Assembly: GCF_004362805.1 (NCBI RefSeq)
Contig: NZ_SNYF01000006.1
Coordinates: 124,001-188,000, forward strand
Length of the DNA stretch: 64,000 nucleotides
Origin: Algoriphagus boseongensis
GTDB taxonomy: Bacteria; Bacteroidota; Bacteroidia; Cytophagales; Cyclobacteriaceae
Direction: 5' to 3'
Made by a program: the position numbers and the translations under genes. The notes below the pieces were generated by a model that saw nothing but the letters and a program-made list of their open reading frames with translations, was not told the DNA's origin and ran no database searches. Below are positions 45,271 through 55,030 of this stretch, piece by piece. Numbering within the stretch: position 1 is the stretch's first letter; every line of letters begins with the position of its first letter.

Positions 45271-46410
45271 ATGATAGCGAAATCAATCAAAGGTGCATCA
45301 CCTGAAGAAATTAAAACTGAATTGGAGGCCAGTATGGCGGATGGTTTCAAACCCAGCCTTGCCATTGCTTTTGTTTCCGTCAAACAAGACCTCCATGCCA
45401 TCTGCGAAATATTGGACGAAGCAGGTTTGGCCATTTTTGGGGCTACTACAAACGGCGGTTTTATGGATGAAGAAGTAGTATTAGGAGAAGCAGCTATCAT
45501 GCTTTTAGACATGAATCAGGCATATTTCCAAATCTATTTTGAGGAATATCCACTAAAGAATTACCGAGAAGTGGCAGCAGGCATTGCAAAAAAGGCTTTG
45601 AAGGATTTTTCCAACCCTGCATTTCTAATGGCAGGCAGCCATATGGAAACCGATGCTGAGCAATTGCTTTTTGGCTTCGAAGATGTCATAGGCAAGCAAG
45701 TGAATATTTACGGTGGGATGGCAGGCGATGATTTCTCTTTTACCAATCAATTTGTTTTCACCAACACTCAAGAATCTAAAAGAGGTGTTATCGTCTTAGC
45801 GATTGATGAGAATAAAATAAAAATAAGGGGTAGGGCCACCTGCGGTTGGAAAGCAGTGGGCACGGAACGAACCGTAACCAAGAGTGATGGTAATCATGTT
45901 TTTACGGTAGATGATGTTCCTGTCCTCGACCTCACCGCGAAATATGGTGGCTTAGAAAATATAACACCCGAGAATGGTGGATTTTCCATAGAGGTGGCGG
46001 CTCAATTTCCGTTGCAGTTGCAACGGGAAGTCGGGGACCCGGTCATGAGGCCTGGCCTGCTGGTAGACTGGAGTGATCATTCATTTTACTGCAGTGGCTC
46101 AGTACCGCAAGGATCCAAAGTACGCTTTTCTCTGCCTCCGGATTTTGATGTGATCGATAAGGTAATTAAAGCATGCGAAGAGCTGAAGGCAACAGAAATA
46201 GAAGAAGCAGATGCATTGGTTATTTTTAGTTGTGCAGGAAGGTATATCACGCTGGGTCCATTGATTGGGGATGAAATTGAAGGCATGCGCAACGTATGGG
46301 ATGTGCCTATGGTAGGCATGTTTAGTAATGCAGAACTGGCACGTGCAACCGGGGGAAATCTGGAGATGCATAATCTCACCACCTGTTGTGTAGTACTGAA
46401 GGAAAAATAA
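45271..46410 (+). CDS. FIST-domain sensor protein 3
   Basis: The 379-aa paralogue starts 24 nt after FIST protein 2. It has KSIKGASPEEIKTELEAS, LAIFGATTNGGFMDE, NIYGGMAGDDFSFTNQFVF, ALVIFSCAGRYITLGPLI and SNAELAR. Its core is closer to copy 1 than to copy 2. Its stop is followed immediately by the ATG of the short kinase, so the two are very likely co-translated partners. Confidence 0.91.
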   Translation: MIAKSIKGASPEEIKTELEASMADGFKPSLAIAFVSVKQDLHAICEILDEAGLAIFGATTNGGFMDEEVVLGEAAIMLLDMNQAYFQIYFEEYPLKNYREVAAGIAKKALKDFSNPAFLMAGSHMETDAEQLLFGFEDVIGKQVNIYGGMAGDDFSFTNQFVFTNTQESKRGVIVLAIDENKIKIRGRATCGWKAVGTERTVTKSDGNHVFTVDDVPVLDLTAKYGGLENITPENGGFSIEVAAQFPLQLQREVGDPVMRPGLLVDWSDHSFYCSGSVPQGSKVRFSLPPDFDVIDKVIKACEELKATEIEEADALVIFSCAGRYITLGPLIGDEIEGMRNVWDVPMVGMFSNAELARATGGNLEMHNLTTCCVVLKEK

Positions 46411-47457
46411 ATGAACATACATCTTCAACATATTCTCGACACACTACTTCAGATTGAAGCCATCTCTGATGAGCAAAAATCAGCGCTAAATAAATCCCTG
46501 AAGGATGCGGATAAAGAGTTGACTATTTTGGAATTCAAACTTGACCGCACCGAGAAAGTAAAACGTACCACTGCCATTTTACTGGAAGAAACCATTGAAG
46601 AGTTAGAGCTGAAAAGGAAAGCAGTAGAAGAAAGTAATGAAGCCCTTCAAAAAACACTTGAGGATCTAAAAGCAGCTCAAGCCCAACTCATTCAGCAAGA
46701 AAAACTTGCCTCCCTTGGACAGCTCACGGCAGGTATCGCCCATGAGATTCAGAACCCGCTGAACTTTGTGAATAATTTTTCAGAGTTAAGTACAGACTTG
46801 ATTGAAGAAATGAGGGAAGAGCTTGCTGCTGGTAATGGACAAGCAGCGGAGGAAATTGCAGAGGATCTAAAAGCCAATCTGAGCAAAATCAATCATCACG
46901 GCAAACGGGCAGATGCAATCGTAAAAAGCATGCTCGAGCACTCCAAAACAGGTACAGGACAAAAAGAACTCACAGACATCAACAAGCTTATAAGCGAAAT
47001 TACCCAGTTAGCTTATCGAAATCATCAAGCAAAAGATCAGTCTCTTGAGGTGAATTTGAATTTTATGCTGGATCCAGGTCTCCCACAGGTTGAAGTCATC
47101 CCCTCAGATTTGGGAAAAGTCATACTCAATTTGGTCAATAATGCGCTTTATGCCTGTGGAGAAAAGGCAACCCTTCTCCAAACTCAAGGTGACGGAGGTT
47201 ATAAACCTGAGATAATAGTATCCACAAATAAAACCTCTTCAGGAATTGAGATTTCAATAAAAGACAATGGAATTGGCATTCCAGAGGCTATCAAAGACAA
47301 GATCTTCCAACCTTTCTTCACCACCAAACCCACAGGGTCTGGGACTGGTTTGGGATTATCCTTATCCTATGATATAGTGAAAGCCCATGGTGGAGAGTTG
47401 GGATTAGAAAGTAAAGAGGGTGAAGGGAGTATCTTTCGTGTTATTTTACAAGGGTAG
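46411..47457 (+). CDS. Short soluble histidine kinase
   Basis: The 348-aa kinase has no signal peptide, TM or sensor domain of its own: residues 1-90 are coiled coil, then the DHp helix with His111 in [12 protein letters not shown] and an ATPase domain with [28 protein letters not shown] and [12 protein letters not shown]. It begins directly after the FIST 3 stop. A kinase without a sensor domain next to three FIST proteins is most simply explained by FIST proteins serving as its sensory subunits (inference). No receiver domain is present. Confidence 0.92.
   Translation: MNIHLQHILDTLLQIEAISDEQKSALNKSLKDADKELTILEFKLDRTEKVKRTTAILLEETIEELELKRKAVEESNEALQKTLEDLKAAQAQLIQQEKLASLGQLTAGIAHEIQNPLNFVNNFSELSTDLIEEMREELAAGNGQAAEEIAEDLKANLSKINHHGKRADAIVKSMLEHSKTGTGQKELTDINKLISEITQLAYRNHQAKDQSLEVNLNFMLDPGLPQVEVIPSDLGKVILNLVNNALYACGEKATLLQTQGDGGYKPEIIVSTNKTSSGIEISIKDNGIGIPEAIKDKIFQPFFTTKPTGSGTGLGLSLSYDIVKAHGGELGLESKEGEGSIFRVILQG
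47170..47195 (+). repeat. Degenerate relative of the REP-like insert
   Basis: At the same loop of the ATPase domain as in the kinase at 39595, this gene reads ACCCTTCTCCAAACTCAAGG followed by TGACGG, encoding ATLLQTQGD. It matches the 42661 insert at roughly three quarters of positions and is flanked by the same YAC and GYKPE contexts, so it looks like a decayed copy inherited through duplication. Confidence 0.45.
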
Positions 47458-47649
47458 TCCTCTTTGGTCATCCAAATTTTATTAGGAAAAAGGAGCTATT
47501 TTCAAATGATTTTAGGGATTCTTTGTCGGTAAATCTCTAAAAATGAGTAACTTTTTCCATCCATAGTTCAATTTCCGATTGGAGAGTTCGGTCATTGAGA
47601 TAAGGGTAAGTTCAATTCTTCATTTTTACATTATACCCTTAATCAGCAT

Positions 47650-50600
47650 ATGGCTCCAAGTATTCCTATAAGAAAGATCATCTCAGGTAAATCTCTGCTT
47701 CTTTTGGCCTTTCTACCTTTAACATTCTTTTCCTGTAGCCAAAGAGAAGAAATCCCTTTTCCTGAAAACCCAAATGGTTGGGAAACCCCAAAACCAATTC
47801 CCTTTTCTTTTCCAGCCGAACAAACTATTCAGTGGGATACCATAGATTCACAGTATGCCCCTAAAAAGACTACCTTCCCTTTTGTGATTTCACAAATGCC
47901 TTCCAAACCATTTGTAGTCAATGATTTTAAACCCCTAGCCAATCCTATAACAGAAATTCCTTTTGATAGAGATCAACTTAAAAAGATTGAAATTAATTGG
48001 GACACCTTAAAATCGAATCCCATTAAGGTCCGGAAATTTCTATCAGATCCTCCTAGGATTCTTGCAGCAAGCAACCCTTCAGTTTGGAGAGGAGGCACTT
48101 CCGGAATGGTAAAACTTGGTCAAGCTGAGGGAATGATTGGAAACAGAATCCTTGCCATGGCTTCCGACTCCCTAGGGGTAACTTGGATCACCACCGAGCA
48201 GGGCCTACATAAGTACGACGGGGAGTTTTTTTCCTTTTATAACTTCTTTCAAAAAGATGTAACAGGCGCTATCGAGACGCTTTCAGATCTCATTATGGAG
48301 GAAGATGGAAGTCTTTTGATTTCCAGCCAAAGCTCTGGAATCTACCGCTTTAATCCCAACTTGGATTTGGTGGAACACTACCAAATGAGTCATGGATTTA
48401 TCCGTATCAAACGTGATAAATCCGGTCAACTTTGGGGGGCGATCAACACTCTTTACAAAATTGATTTGGCTGAAAAAAAGGAAACTCCCCTTCCAATTTC
48501 TTCTCCAAATAATGACCTAAGTGTATCCTTCGGTGTGGAAGAAGATAGAGATAATAACCTATGGGTGGGGTACAACAACACCATTGGAATAGTATCTCCA
48601 GATCGAAAAAGCATTTCTCTGATTGGTATAAATGAAGGCTTGCAAATTGGGGTTCCATTTGAATTTTTGGAAGATAAAACAGGAACCTTATGGATTTCCA
48701 GTTTTAGTCCAAATGCACATGGAATTTCTCTAAAAGATCAAAAAATAAAGAAAATTGGCTCGGAACAAGGATTTAATGGCCAACCGTTTTCAATTAACCA
48801 AGACTTCAAAGACCGTCTTTGGTTTAGTGCTAATGACACCATTTTTGTATTGGACCCTATTCAGCAAACCTCTAGAAAAATCCATACTGGGTCTACACTT
48901 CGAAGAACGCAATTTCCTCCAGCTTCTCAATTAAAAGAAGACGGGATGTTGCTTCAGGGAACTCAGGCTGATGGTATTTTAATATACGATACCAAGGGAA
49001 TGATGCCCGAACATTTCACCACCGATCAGGGCCTGGAAAGCAACGATGTTTGGGGAATTGCGGAGGACGATCAAGGTAGGGTATATCTTTCTACTTATGC
49101 TGGATTAGATATCTATGATCCAAAAACCAAGAGACTCCACCTTTTCAAATTACCCTCCACTATTTCCACTAATAGCTCTAGGAGAATTAGGAACATTGGA
49201 GAGCGAAAATTTCTCTATACTGCTGTAGGTGGATTTGGAATTTTTGATTTAGACACTCAAAAAATCGATTGGTATGATAGTCGGAATACCGATATAAATA
49301 CTGTTTTTTTTAACGGTTTGGTATCTAAGGACAATAAATTCTGGTTTGGAGGAGGACTTGGGGTTAATGTTTTTGATCCGGTTAGCGGAATTTGGCTAAG
49401 CTTGGGAAAGGCTCAAGGGCTTGCAGGTAATTTAGCCTTTGTTTTGGAGGAAGATCGCCAAGGAAGAATATGGGTAGCTTCAGATACCGGACTAAGTATC
49501 CTAGATCCAGTCAAAAATACCATTAGAAATATCAAAAAGGAATCAGGTCTACCTAGTGATTATACCTCAATGATCTATCAAAATGAGGCAGGAGAAATGA
49601 TTGTGGGTACTGATGAGGGGCTTTCAATATTCAATCCAACTTTCTCTGAAATCACTCATATTGGCTTAAAAAACGGACTTATACCACCCGCTTTATATGA
49701 TATTGTAGAAAATAAAGGAATCATTCACATTGGTTCAGAAAGAGGAATCATTCGCGTTTTTAGACCTACCGAGCAAATGCCATCCCAGCCTTGGGAATTT
49801 TACAATTATGGAATTGCAGAAGGATTCCCTTATGTAGATTTCAATCAATCCACAGCCAAGGTTCTTCGAAATGGTCAAGTCTGGTGGGGAGCATCTCCTA
49901 TTTTAACTGCTACACTTCAAGAGCCTATTTTAGATCTAAGTCCGCCCAAAGTTCATCTTTCGGGTATCAAAATCATGGATCAGCAAAACCACTTTATTCG
50001 CATAGCTGATATCAAAGAAAAACTGGGTAAAGAAGATACCCTTTGGACTTCGAATGAAGGGAAGTTTTTTTTAGCAGATGGCCTTCCAGCAGATTCAGGG
50101 TATTACGTGAATAACAAATTTAGATGGGAAGGCACACTAAATTTCACCGGGCTTCCTATTAACCTAGAAGTTCCTCATGATCAAAATTCAATAAGCTTTG
50201 AATTCGTAAACTCTACCCCCAGAGGAAGAGATAAAATCCAGTACAGCTACATATTAGAAGGAATGGATAACTCTTGGTCCAAGCCCAGTTCAAAATCCAC
50301 TTCACGAATTTATTATAACCTGACACCAGGGACCTACACCTTCAAAGTAGCCTCTTCTGATTTTAATCGAAGATGGAGTGCTCCTGATACTTTTACGTTT
50401 ACCGTCCTTCCCCCATGGAACCAGACTTGGTGGGCTTATTTAATTTTCTTGGGTATTGGTGGAGGAATAATTTACAGTGTGGTTCAGGTTCGGTCAGCCT
50501 ATCTAAAAAAGGAAAATCGAGTTTTGGAAGAAAAGGTCCAGCATAGAACCGAGCAGCTCAAAAAATCTCTTGAGGATCTGAAGACCACTCAATCTCAATT

Positions 50601-51384
50601 GATCCATTCGGAAAAAATGGCCTCACTCGGGGAGCTAACTGCAGGAATCGCCCATGAAATCCAAAATCCGCTCAATTTTGTAAACAACTTTTCAGAGGTG
50701 AGTGCGGAGCTTTTGGATGAATTGAATGAGGAGATCGAACAGGGAAATATGGAAGAAGTCAAAGCCATTGCAGAAGACCTGAAAGACAATCTGGTCAAAA
50801 TCTCCCATCACGGAAAAAGAGCTGATTCCATCGTCAAAGGAATGCTTGCACATAGCCGGGGAAATTCCAGCCAAAAAAGTCCTACTGAACTTAATGCCTT
50901 ATTGGATGAATGTTTGAGGCTAAGTTTTCATGGCTCAAAGGCCAAGGACAAGGGGCTAAAGTCGGATTTCAAATTGGATCTGGATCCTGAACTTCCAAAA
51001 ATAGAAGCAGTACAACAGGACTTAGGTCGGGTTTTTCTCAATTTGATCAACAATGCCTTCTATGCCGTGAATGATCGCTCCAAAACTGCTGGTTCTGAAT
51101 TCACCGGAATAGTGACCGTTTCCTCCAAGTATAACCCTCCAAAAGAGAATAAAGAAGGGGAGATCCTTATATCCATTGCAGACAACGGATCAGGAATTCC
51201 AGACTCCATCAAAGACAAGATCTTCCAACCTTTCTTTACCACAAAGCCCACTGGGCTAGGAACGGGGCTGGGTTTAAGTTTGAGTTATGATATTCTCAAA
51301 GCTCATGGAGGAGAATTAAAAGTCGAAAGTCAGGAGGGAAGGGGGACAGAATTCACCATTCGGTTTACATTGAATATTGACTAA
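47650..51384 (+). CDS. Propeller sensor histidine kinase with lipoprotein-type signal
   Basis: The 1244-aa protein has an N-terminal signal with lipobox-like TFFSC (Cys29), a Pro-rich stretch to about 130, propeller repeats from about 150 to 750 (TWITTEQGLHKYDG, IWVASDTGLSILDP), a Y_Y_Y domain (about 840-915), a TM helix (about 928-948) and a kinase core with His1002, NLINNAFYAV, DNGSGIP and [12 protein letters not shown]. No receiver follows. A lipobox on a protein that also has a TM helix is unusual; the Cys could be a chance feature of a plain signal peptide. It is 192 bp after the previous gene, so it may have its own promoter. Confidence 0.91.
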   Translation: MAPSIPIRKIISGKSLLLLAFLPLTFFSCSQREEIPFPENPNGWETPKPIPFSFPAEQTIQWDTIDSQYAPKKTTFPFVISQMPSKPFVVNDFKPLANPITEIPFDRDQLKKIEINWDTLKSNPIKVRKFLSDPPRILAASNPSVWRGGTSGMVKLGQAEGMIGNRILAMASDSLGVTWITTEQGLHKYDGEFFSFYNFFQKDVTGAIETLSDLIMEEDGSLLISSQSSGIYRFNPNLDLVEHYQMSHGFIRIKRDKSGQLWGAINTLYKIDLAEKKETPLPISSPNNDLSVSFGVEEDRDNNLWVGYNNTIGIVSPDRKSISLIGINEGLQIGVPFEFLEDKTGTLWISSFSPNAHGISLKDQKIKKIGSEQGFNGQPFSINQDFKDRLWFSANDTIFVLDPIQQTSRKIHTGSTLRRTQFPPASQLKEDGMLLQGTQADGILIYDTKGMMPEHFTTDQGLESNDVWGIAEDDQGRVYLSTYAGLDIYDPKTKRLHLFKLPSTISTNSSRRIRNIGERKFLYTAVGGFGIFDLDTQKIDWYDSRNTDINTVFFNGLVSKDNKFWFGGGLGVNVFDPVSGIWLSLGKAQGLAGNLAFVLEEDRQGRIWVASDTGLSILDPVKNTIRNIKKESGLPSDYTSMIYQNEAGEMIVGTDEGLSIFNPTFSEITHIGLKNGLIPPALYDIVENKGIIHIGSERGIIRVFRPTEQMPSQPWEFYNYGIAEGFPYVDFNQSTAKVLRNGQVWWGASPILTATLQEPILDLSPPKVHLSGIKIMDQQNHFIRIADIKEKLGKEDTLWTSNEGKFFLADGLPADSGYYVNNKFRWEGTLNFTGLPINLEVPHDQNSISFEFVNSTPRGRDKIQYSYILEGMDNSWSKPSSKSTSRIYYNLTPGTYTFKVASSDFNRRWSAPDTFTFTVLPPWNQTWWAYLIFLGIGGGIIYSVVQVRSAYLKKENRVLEEKVQHRTEQLKKSLEDLKTTQSQLIHSEKMASLGELTAGIAHEIQNPLNFVNNFSEVSAELLDELNEEIEQGNMEEVKAIAEDLKDNLVKISHHGKRADSIVKGMLAHSRGNSSQKSPTELNALLDECLRLSFHGSKAKDKGLKSDFKLDLDPELPKIEAVQQDLGRVFLNLINNAFYAVNDRSKTAGSEFTGIVTVSSKYNPPKENKEGEILISIADNGSGIPDSIKDKIFQPFFTTKPTGLGTGLGLSLSYDILKAHGGELKVESQEGRGTEFTIRFTLNID

Positions 51385-51590
51385 TTTTTAGTTTATGAAA
51401 TTTTTTGGATTAGGCATTTTTTCTGCCTTTCGATAATTTAATAAATTGAAAATCAACATTTTTTTGAAAGGAATTTGGTAGATTCGACTACCAACTGTTT
51501 TTAAAAGGAATTGGATTTAAAAAAGATTCCTTGATTACCTGCCTCGGATACGTTTATCAAACGGATTTTTACACAAAACGCTAAAAAATT

Positions 51591-52925
51591 TTGGAAAGCA
51601 CCTCTCAAGCAAACTTACTAACTCCTATACAGGGGAATGACCGTATCGCCTCTCTGGATATCATGAGAGGCTTTGTTCTTTTTGGTATTCTATTGATGAA
51701 TATCAATGCATTCGGACTCTATAATGCCTACAATGATCCTACCGTGACCGGAGGTTTCACAGGATTAAATAGATTGACCTGGATTAGCACCAACTTGTTT
51801 TTTGAAGGTACCATGAGGGGTCTTTTCTCCTTGCTGTTCGGGGTAGGTATGTTCATTTTTCTGGACCGTTTGGAAAAAAAAGGGGCTGGAATCACTGCGG
51901 CTGACGTGTATTTCCGGAGGTTGATATGGCTTCTATTTTTCGGAATCCTTCATGGATACATTTTCTTATGGCCAGGGGAAATTCTATTTGATTATGCATT
52001 GATGGGATTTTTGGTTTTTTCCTTTCGGAAACTCCAACCGAAAAGACTGATTCTTTATGCCTCAATCCTATTTCTAATTGGCGGTACTTGGAACTATTTT
52101 GATTACAAAGCCGAGAAAAGGCTTTCCGCTGAAATAGAACAAGTGGAGCAGTTGGTAGCTCAAGAAATCGCCCTTCCAGATTCCCTCAAAGGCGCTAAAG
52201 AAGTGATGGAAAAAAGAGCAGAGGAAAGATCTCAGGAGAAAATCAACGAAGCCAACAAGAAAAATCAAGGGGGATATTTTGATGTTTTAGCGGTAAGAGC
52301 TCCAATCAACATGGAGTTTGAAAAAATGATGTTCTACCGATACAATGCCTGGGATGTACTCAGCATGATGCTCCTAGGAATAGCTTTATTTAAGTTAAAT
52401 ATCCTCTCAGCTGAAAAGTCTTCAAAGACTTATTGGCTAATGGTGCTCCTGGGATATGGGATTGGGCTTACGGTGAATTGGCTGGAAATCACTCATATCA
52501 TGGATAATAGCTTTTCTCCCCTCGCTTTTTACGAAGCCAATATTACCTATGACGTAGGAAGGGTTGCGGTAAGTATGGGGCACGTGGGCTTGATCCTGCT
52601 TTTCTGCCAAGCTAATTTCTTGAAAGGATTCAAGCGTAGTATGGCAGCAGTAGGCAAGATGGCCTTGACAAATTATTTCATGCATTCAGTGATTTGCATG
52701 TTTGTATTCACGGGAATGGGATTCGGACTCTTTGGCAAACTGGAGCGTTACGAATTACTCTACGTGGTCTTCGGCACTTGGATATTCCAGTTAATTATTA
52801 GCCCAATTTGGCTCAAATATTACCTCTATGGACCTATGGAGTGGCTCTGGAGATGCCTCAGCTACCAAAAAAGATATCCTTTCCGGAAAACAACTACATC
52901 TTCAAATTCTAATAGCCTAGAGTAA
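51591..52925 (+). CDS. DUF418 family multi-pass membrane protein (TTG start)
   Basis: The 444-aa protein starts at a TTG in A-rich sequence, and no upstream ATG is in frame. It has the family opening RIASLDIMRGFVLFGILLMN and closing YLYGPMEWLWRCLSYQ of DUF418 proteins, with about eight TM helices between and one long charged coiled loop (about residues 180-235, KEVMEKRAEERSQEK). DUF418 proteins are of unknown function and resemble acyltransferase-type membrane folds. The upstream 206 bp carry no visible gene. Confidence 0.9.
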   Translation: MESTSQANLLTPIQGNDRIASLDIMRGFVLFGILLMNINAFGLYNAYNDPTVTGGFTGLNRLTWISTNLFFEGTMRGLFSLLFGVGMFIFLDRLEKKGAGITAADVYFRRLIWLLFFGILHGYIFLWPGEILFDYALMGFLVFSFRKLQPKRLILYASILFLIGGTWNYFDYKAEKRLSAEIEQVEQLVAQEIALPDSLKGAKEVMEKRAEERSQEKINEANKKNQGGYFDVLAVRAPINMEFEKMMFYRYNAWDVLSMMLLGIALFKLNILSAEKSSKTYWLMVLLGYGIGLTVNWLEITHIMDNSFSPLAFYEANITYDVGRVAVSMGHVGLILLFCQANFLKGFKRSMAAVGKMALTNYFMHSVICMFVFTGMGFGLFGKLERYELLYVVFGTWIFQLIISPIWLKYYLYGPMEWLWRCLSYQKRYPFRKTTTSSNSNSLE

Positions 52926-52966
52926 GATTGCCTAAACTTAGTTTTCACAACTTAACCCAATCACAC

Positions 52967-53488
52967 ATGAAAAAAACAATGCTTATTCTCATGATGGCCT
53001 TGATTTTCGGGGCTTGTAAACAAGAAGCTCGCTACACAATGCAAGCTCCTGAGATTGATTCAGTCAAGGCATTACTGGCTGCCTCAGCCAGCGGAGATTA
53101 CGAAGGGCAGCGTCCCTTTTACGCAGAGAACGCGCAGATTTTCATTAATGCCACCAAGGAAAACCCCATCACCGTCGACCAAATGATAGAGGGGCAAAAA
53201 TCCGAAATGGGGGATTTTAGTCAAATCTCCGTGACGGTTGAAGACGACGCCATCGAGATGGTCACCACCGACAACGGAGAAAAATGGGTGAACTGCTGGG
53301 GCACCTGGAAAGCAACCCATACTGCTTCAGGTAAATCTTTTGAGATACCATTCCATGAAACCTTCCAGTTTGTGGATGGAAAAATTGTCAAAGACCATGG
53401 GTACTGGGACAATTCCACCATCATGTCAGCCATGATGGAATACGAGGCTGCCCAAAAAGCGGCGGCGGACACTGTCCCTGCCATGTAA
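52967..53488 (+). CDS. NTF2/SnoaL-like lipoprotein
   Basis: The ATG at 52967 is preferred to a TTG at 52928 because the protein then starts MKKTMLILMMALIFGAC, a perfect lipoprotein signal (Cys17). The 173-aa product has an NTF2-like domain: IDSVKALLAASASGDYEGQ, FYAENAQIFINATKENPI, WVNCWGTWKATHTASG and FHETFQFVDGKIVKDHGYWD. It ends in an Ala-rich tail. Role unknown. It lies 41 bp after the DUF418 gene and is followed by a strong terminator. Confidence 0.85.
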   Translation: MKKTMLILMMALIFGACKQEARYTMQAPEIDSVKALLAASASGDYEGQRPFYAENAQIFINATKENPITVDQMIEGQKSEMGDFSQISVTVEDDAIEMVTTDNGEKWVNCWGTWKATHTASGKSFEIPFHETFQFVDGKIVKDHGYWDNSTIMSAMMEYEAAQKAAADTVPAM

Positions 53489-53520
53489 GCTCAGTCGAAA
53501 TCCCAAATACCTCTACTATC

Positions 53521-53552
53521 AAAAGGGCGAAAGATTTACTTTCGCCCTTTTT
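53521..53552. terminator. Strong bidirectional intrinsic terminator
   Basis: A perfect 13-bp stem (AAAAGGGCGAAAG, 53521-53533, and its complement at 53539-53551) with loop ATTTA is flanked by A- and T-runs on its two sides. It lies between convergent genes ending at 53488 and 53560 and should serve both. Confidence 0.92.
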
Positions 53553-53559
53553 AGTTGTC

Positions 53560-55026
53560 TCAATGGACGTCTTTTAATGACATGTAAACCTCATACAAAA
53601 CAGGATTTGGCTGGGTTACCCTTGGCCCCCTAGGGGTAAAGGTATTTGGCGCCGGGGATAAGATCCCTCCATAAATAAACCCGACCAGCACTGGTCCAGG
53701 ATTGGTGTTGCTGAAGACCTTGTTAAGATCCAAAATGGTAGAAGAGTTTCCGTACAAATAGGAAGTCACTGGTATAAAAACTGCGTTTGCTCCGAGATAA
53801 CCCGGCAAAAGGGAATTGGGAGGGAGTTGTACCAATTCTACTGACTCCTGAACTCCGTCTGTGTATAAAGAGGACATCAAATTGGAAAAAGGCAAAGCCA
53901 AACTGGCAGGAGGAATCTCCAGTGAAGAGGAATCCTTGCTCAGCGCTTGGTAAGTAATCCCTCCAAATAGGGCAATCCGATTCATCCGATACGGCCAATT
54001 GCCCAAAAATGAATTGATTTTAGCGCTCGAATAAAGGTTCACCTGCTGAAGCAGCTGACTGTCCAGCTGGACAGTAGGATTGCCAGCCCCCAATCCCGTA
54101 ATGTAAACCGGGCTTTGATAAGCCATGTCCTGATCTGTAAACACTCCTCCATAAATCACCGCCCCTAATGAATCCTGATCCGGGAGTAAAACCTCCGCTA
54201 GGTTGAAATCTCTGCGGTGTAGATTTACCGGATCTATCACACTCAGGGTATCTGTAATTCCCCAGCCCAAATTCCCCTGAATCAATTCAAACTTTCGAAT
54301 CGCATTGGTATACTTACCCTCTTTTTGGGGCATGTAGGCGGAATCATAATTTTGGCCTCCGATCAGGTAAAAATTCCCATTGGAAACCATCATCTCTCCT
54401 CCAGTGACTTGAAGGAAAGGATCTTGGATGAATTTGGTAACAACCGATTCCAAAGCAGGCTGGGATCCATTGGATTGGACATATTGAATCAAGCTGGGCA
54501 GGTCAATTTCCATGAAAGCATCCGAGGTCCAATTGCTCACCTGACTGGTGCTATCCCGAAAGGTAAATCCACCGCTGACGTAAAGGGTATTTCCATCCTG
54601 AAAATACTGCTGGCTACTTGCGGTCAGGTATTTGAAATACGGCGCTGGAGCAGGTATTCCGTACGATTGGTTATTATCTAGATCGATTACCCAAATGGAG
54701 TCATTCGCCTGAAGCGTTTGAAAAGAGGGAGGATCTTGGTCCATGCTGTGCAGGCCTGATTTTCTCCCGCCCAAAAGCACCCAAAGACCATTTACATTGC
54801 CCATGACCGGGCTTTGGATAGCTGGAAGGTAAAAATTGAGTGTATGAGCGACCAAGGTCATCTGGATGAAATCCGTGTAAACAGAATCGGTGGAGGATTT
54901 GAGTTTTTCCAACTGAGCTTGGAAAGGTTGGTCTCCTTCGGGCTCTTGCTGGGAAGTAGGAGTACAAGCCCAGATCATCAGCAGGCTAGCCAATGCCCCG
55001 GTCCAGAGGGAAAGTTGATTTTTCAT
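53560..55026 (-). CDS. Kelch-like beta-propeller lipoprotein
   Basis: The 488-aa lipoprotein (lipobox MIWAC, Cys21) shows six Kelch-type blades, each with a hydrophobic strand ending in Gly-Gly: LWVLLGGRKSG, TLYVSGGFTF, FYLIGGQNYDS, GAVIYGGVFTD, RIALFGGITYQ and VGFIYGGIL. Between blades are D-x-x-x-Q-rich loops. No catalytic residues can be assigned, so it is probably a binding or scaffold propeller on the outer membrane or cell surface. It starts 4 nt after the 723-aa gene in the same operon, which suggests a joint function. Confidence 0.8.
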   Translation of the reverse strand: MKNQLSLWTGALASLLMIWACTPTSQQEPEGDQPFQAQLEKLKSSTDSVYTDFIQMTLVAHTLNFYLPAIQSPVMGNVNGLWVLLGGRKSGLHSMDQDPPSFQTLQANDSIWVIDLDNNQSYGIPAPAPYFKYLTASSQQYFQDGNTLYVSGGFTFRDSTSQVSNWTSDAFMEIDLPSLIQYVQSNGSQPALESVVTKFIQDPFLQVTGGEMMVSNGNFYLIGGQNYDSAYMPQKEGKYTNAIRKFELIQGNLGWGITDTLSVIDPVNLHRRDFNLAEVLLPDQDSLGAVIYGGVFTDQDMAYQSPVYITGLGAGNPTVQLDSQLLQQVNLYSSAKINSFLGNWPYRMNRIALFGGITYQALSKDSSSLEIPPASLALPFSNLMSSLYTDGVQESVELVQLPPNSLLPGYLGANAVFIPVTSYLYGNSSTILDLNKVFSNTNPGPVLVGFIYGGILSPAPNTFTPRGPRVTQPNPVLYEVYMSLKDVH

Positions 55027-55030
55027 ACGA

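Noticed and set aside
16136..51384. Interpretation as a known phage-defence island
   Set aside because: No nuclease, toxin, helicase, reverse transcriptase or other recognised defence effector is present; a defence role for the array is only one of several guesses.
52928..52966. TTG start giving 13 extra residues before the NTF2-like lipoprotein
   Set aside because: The ATG at 52967 gives an exact lipoprotein signal peptide; the extension would bury it.
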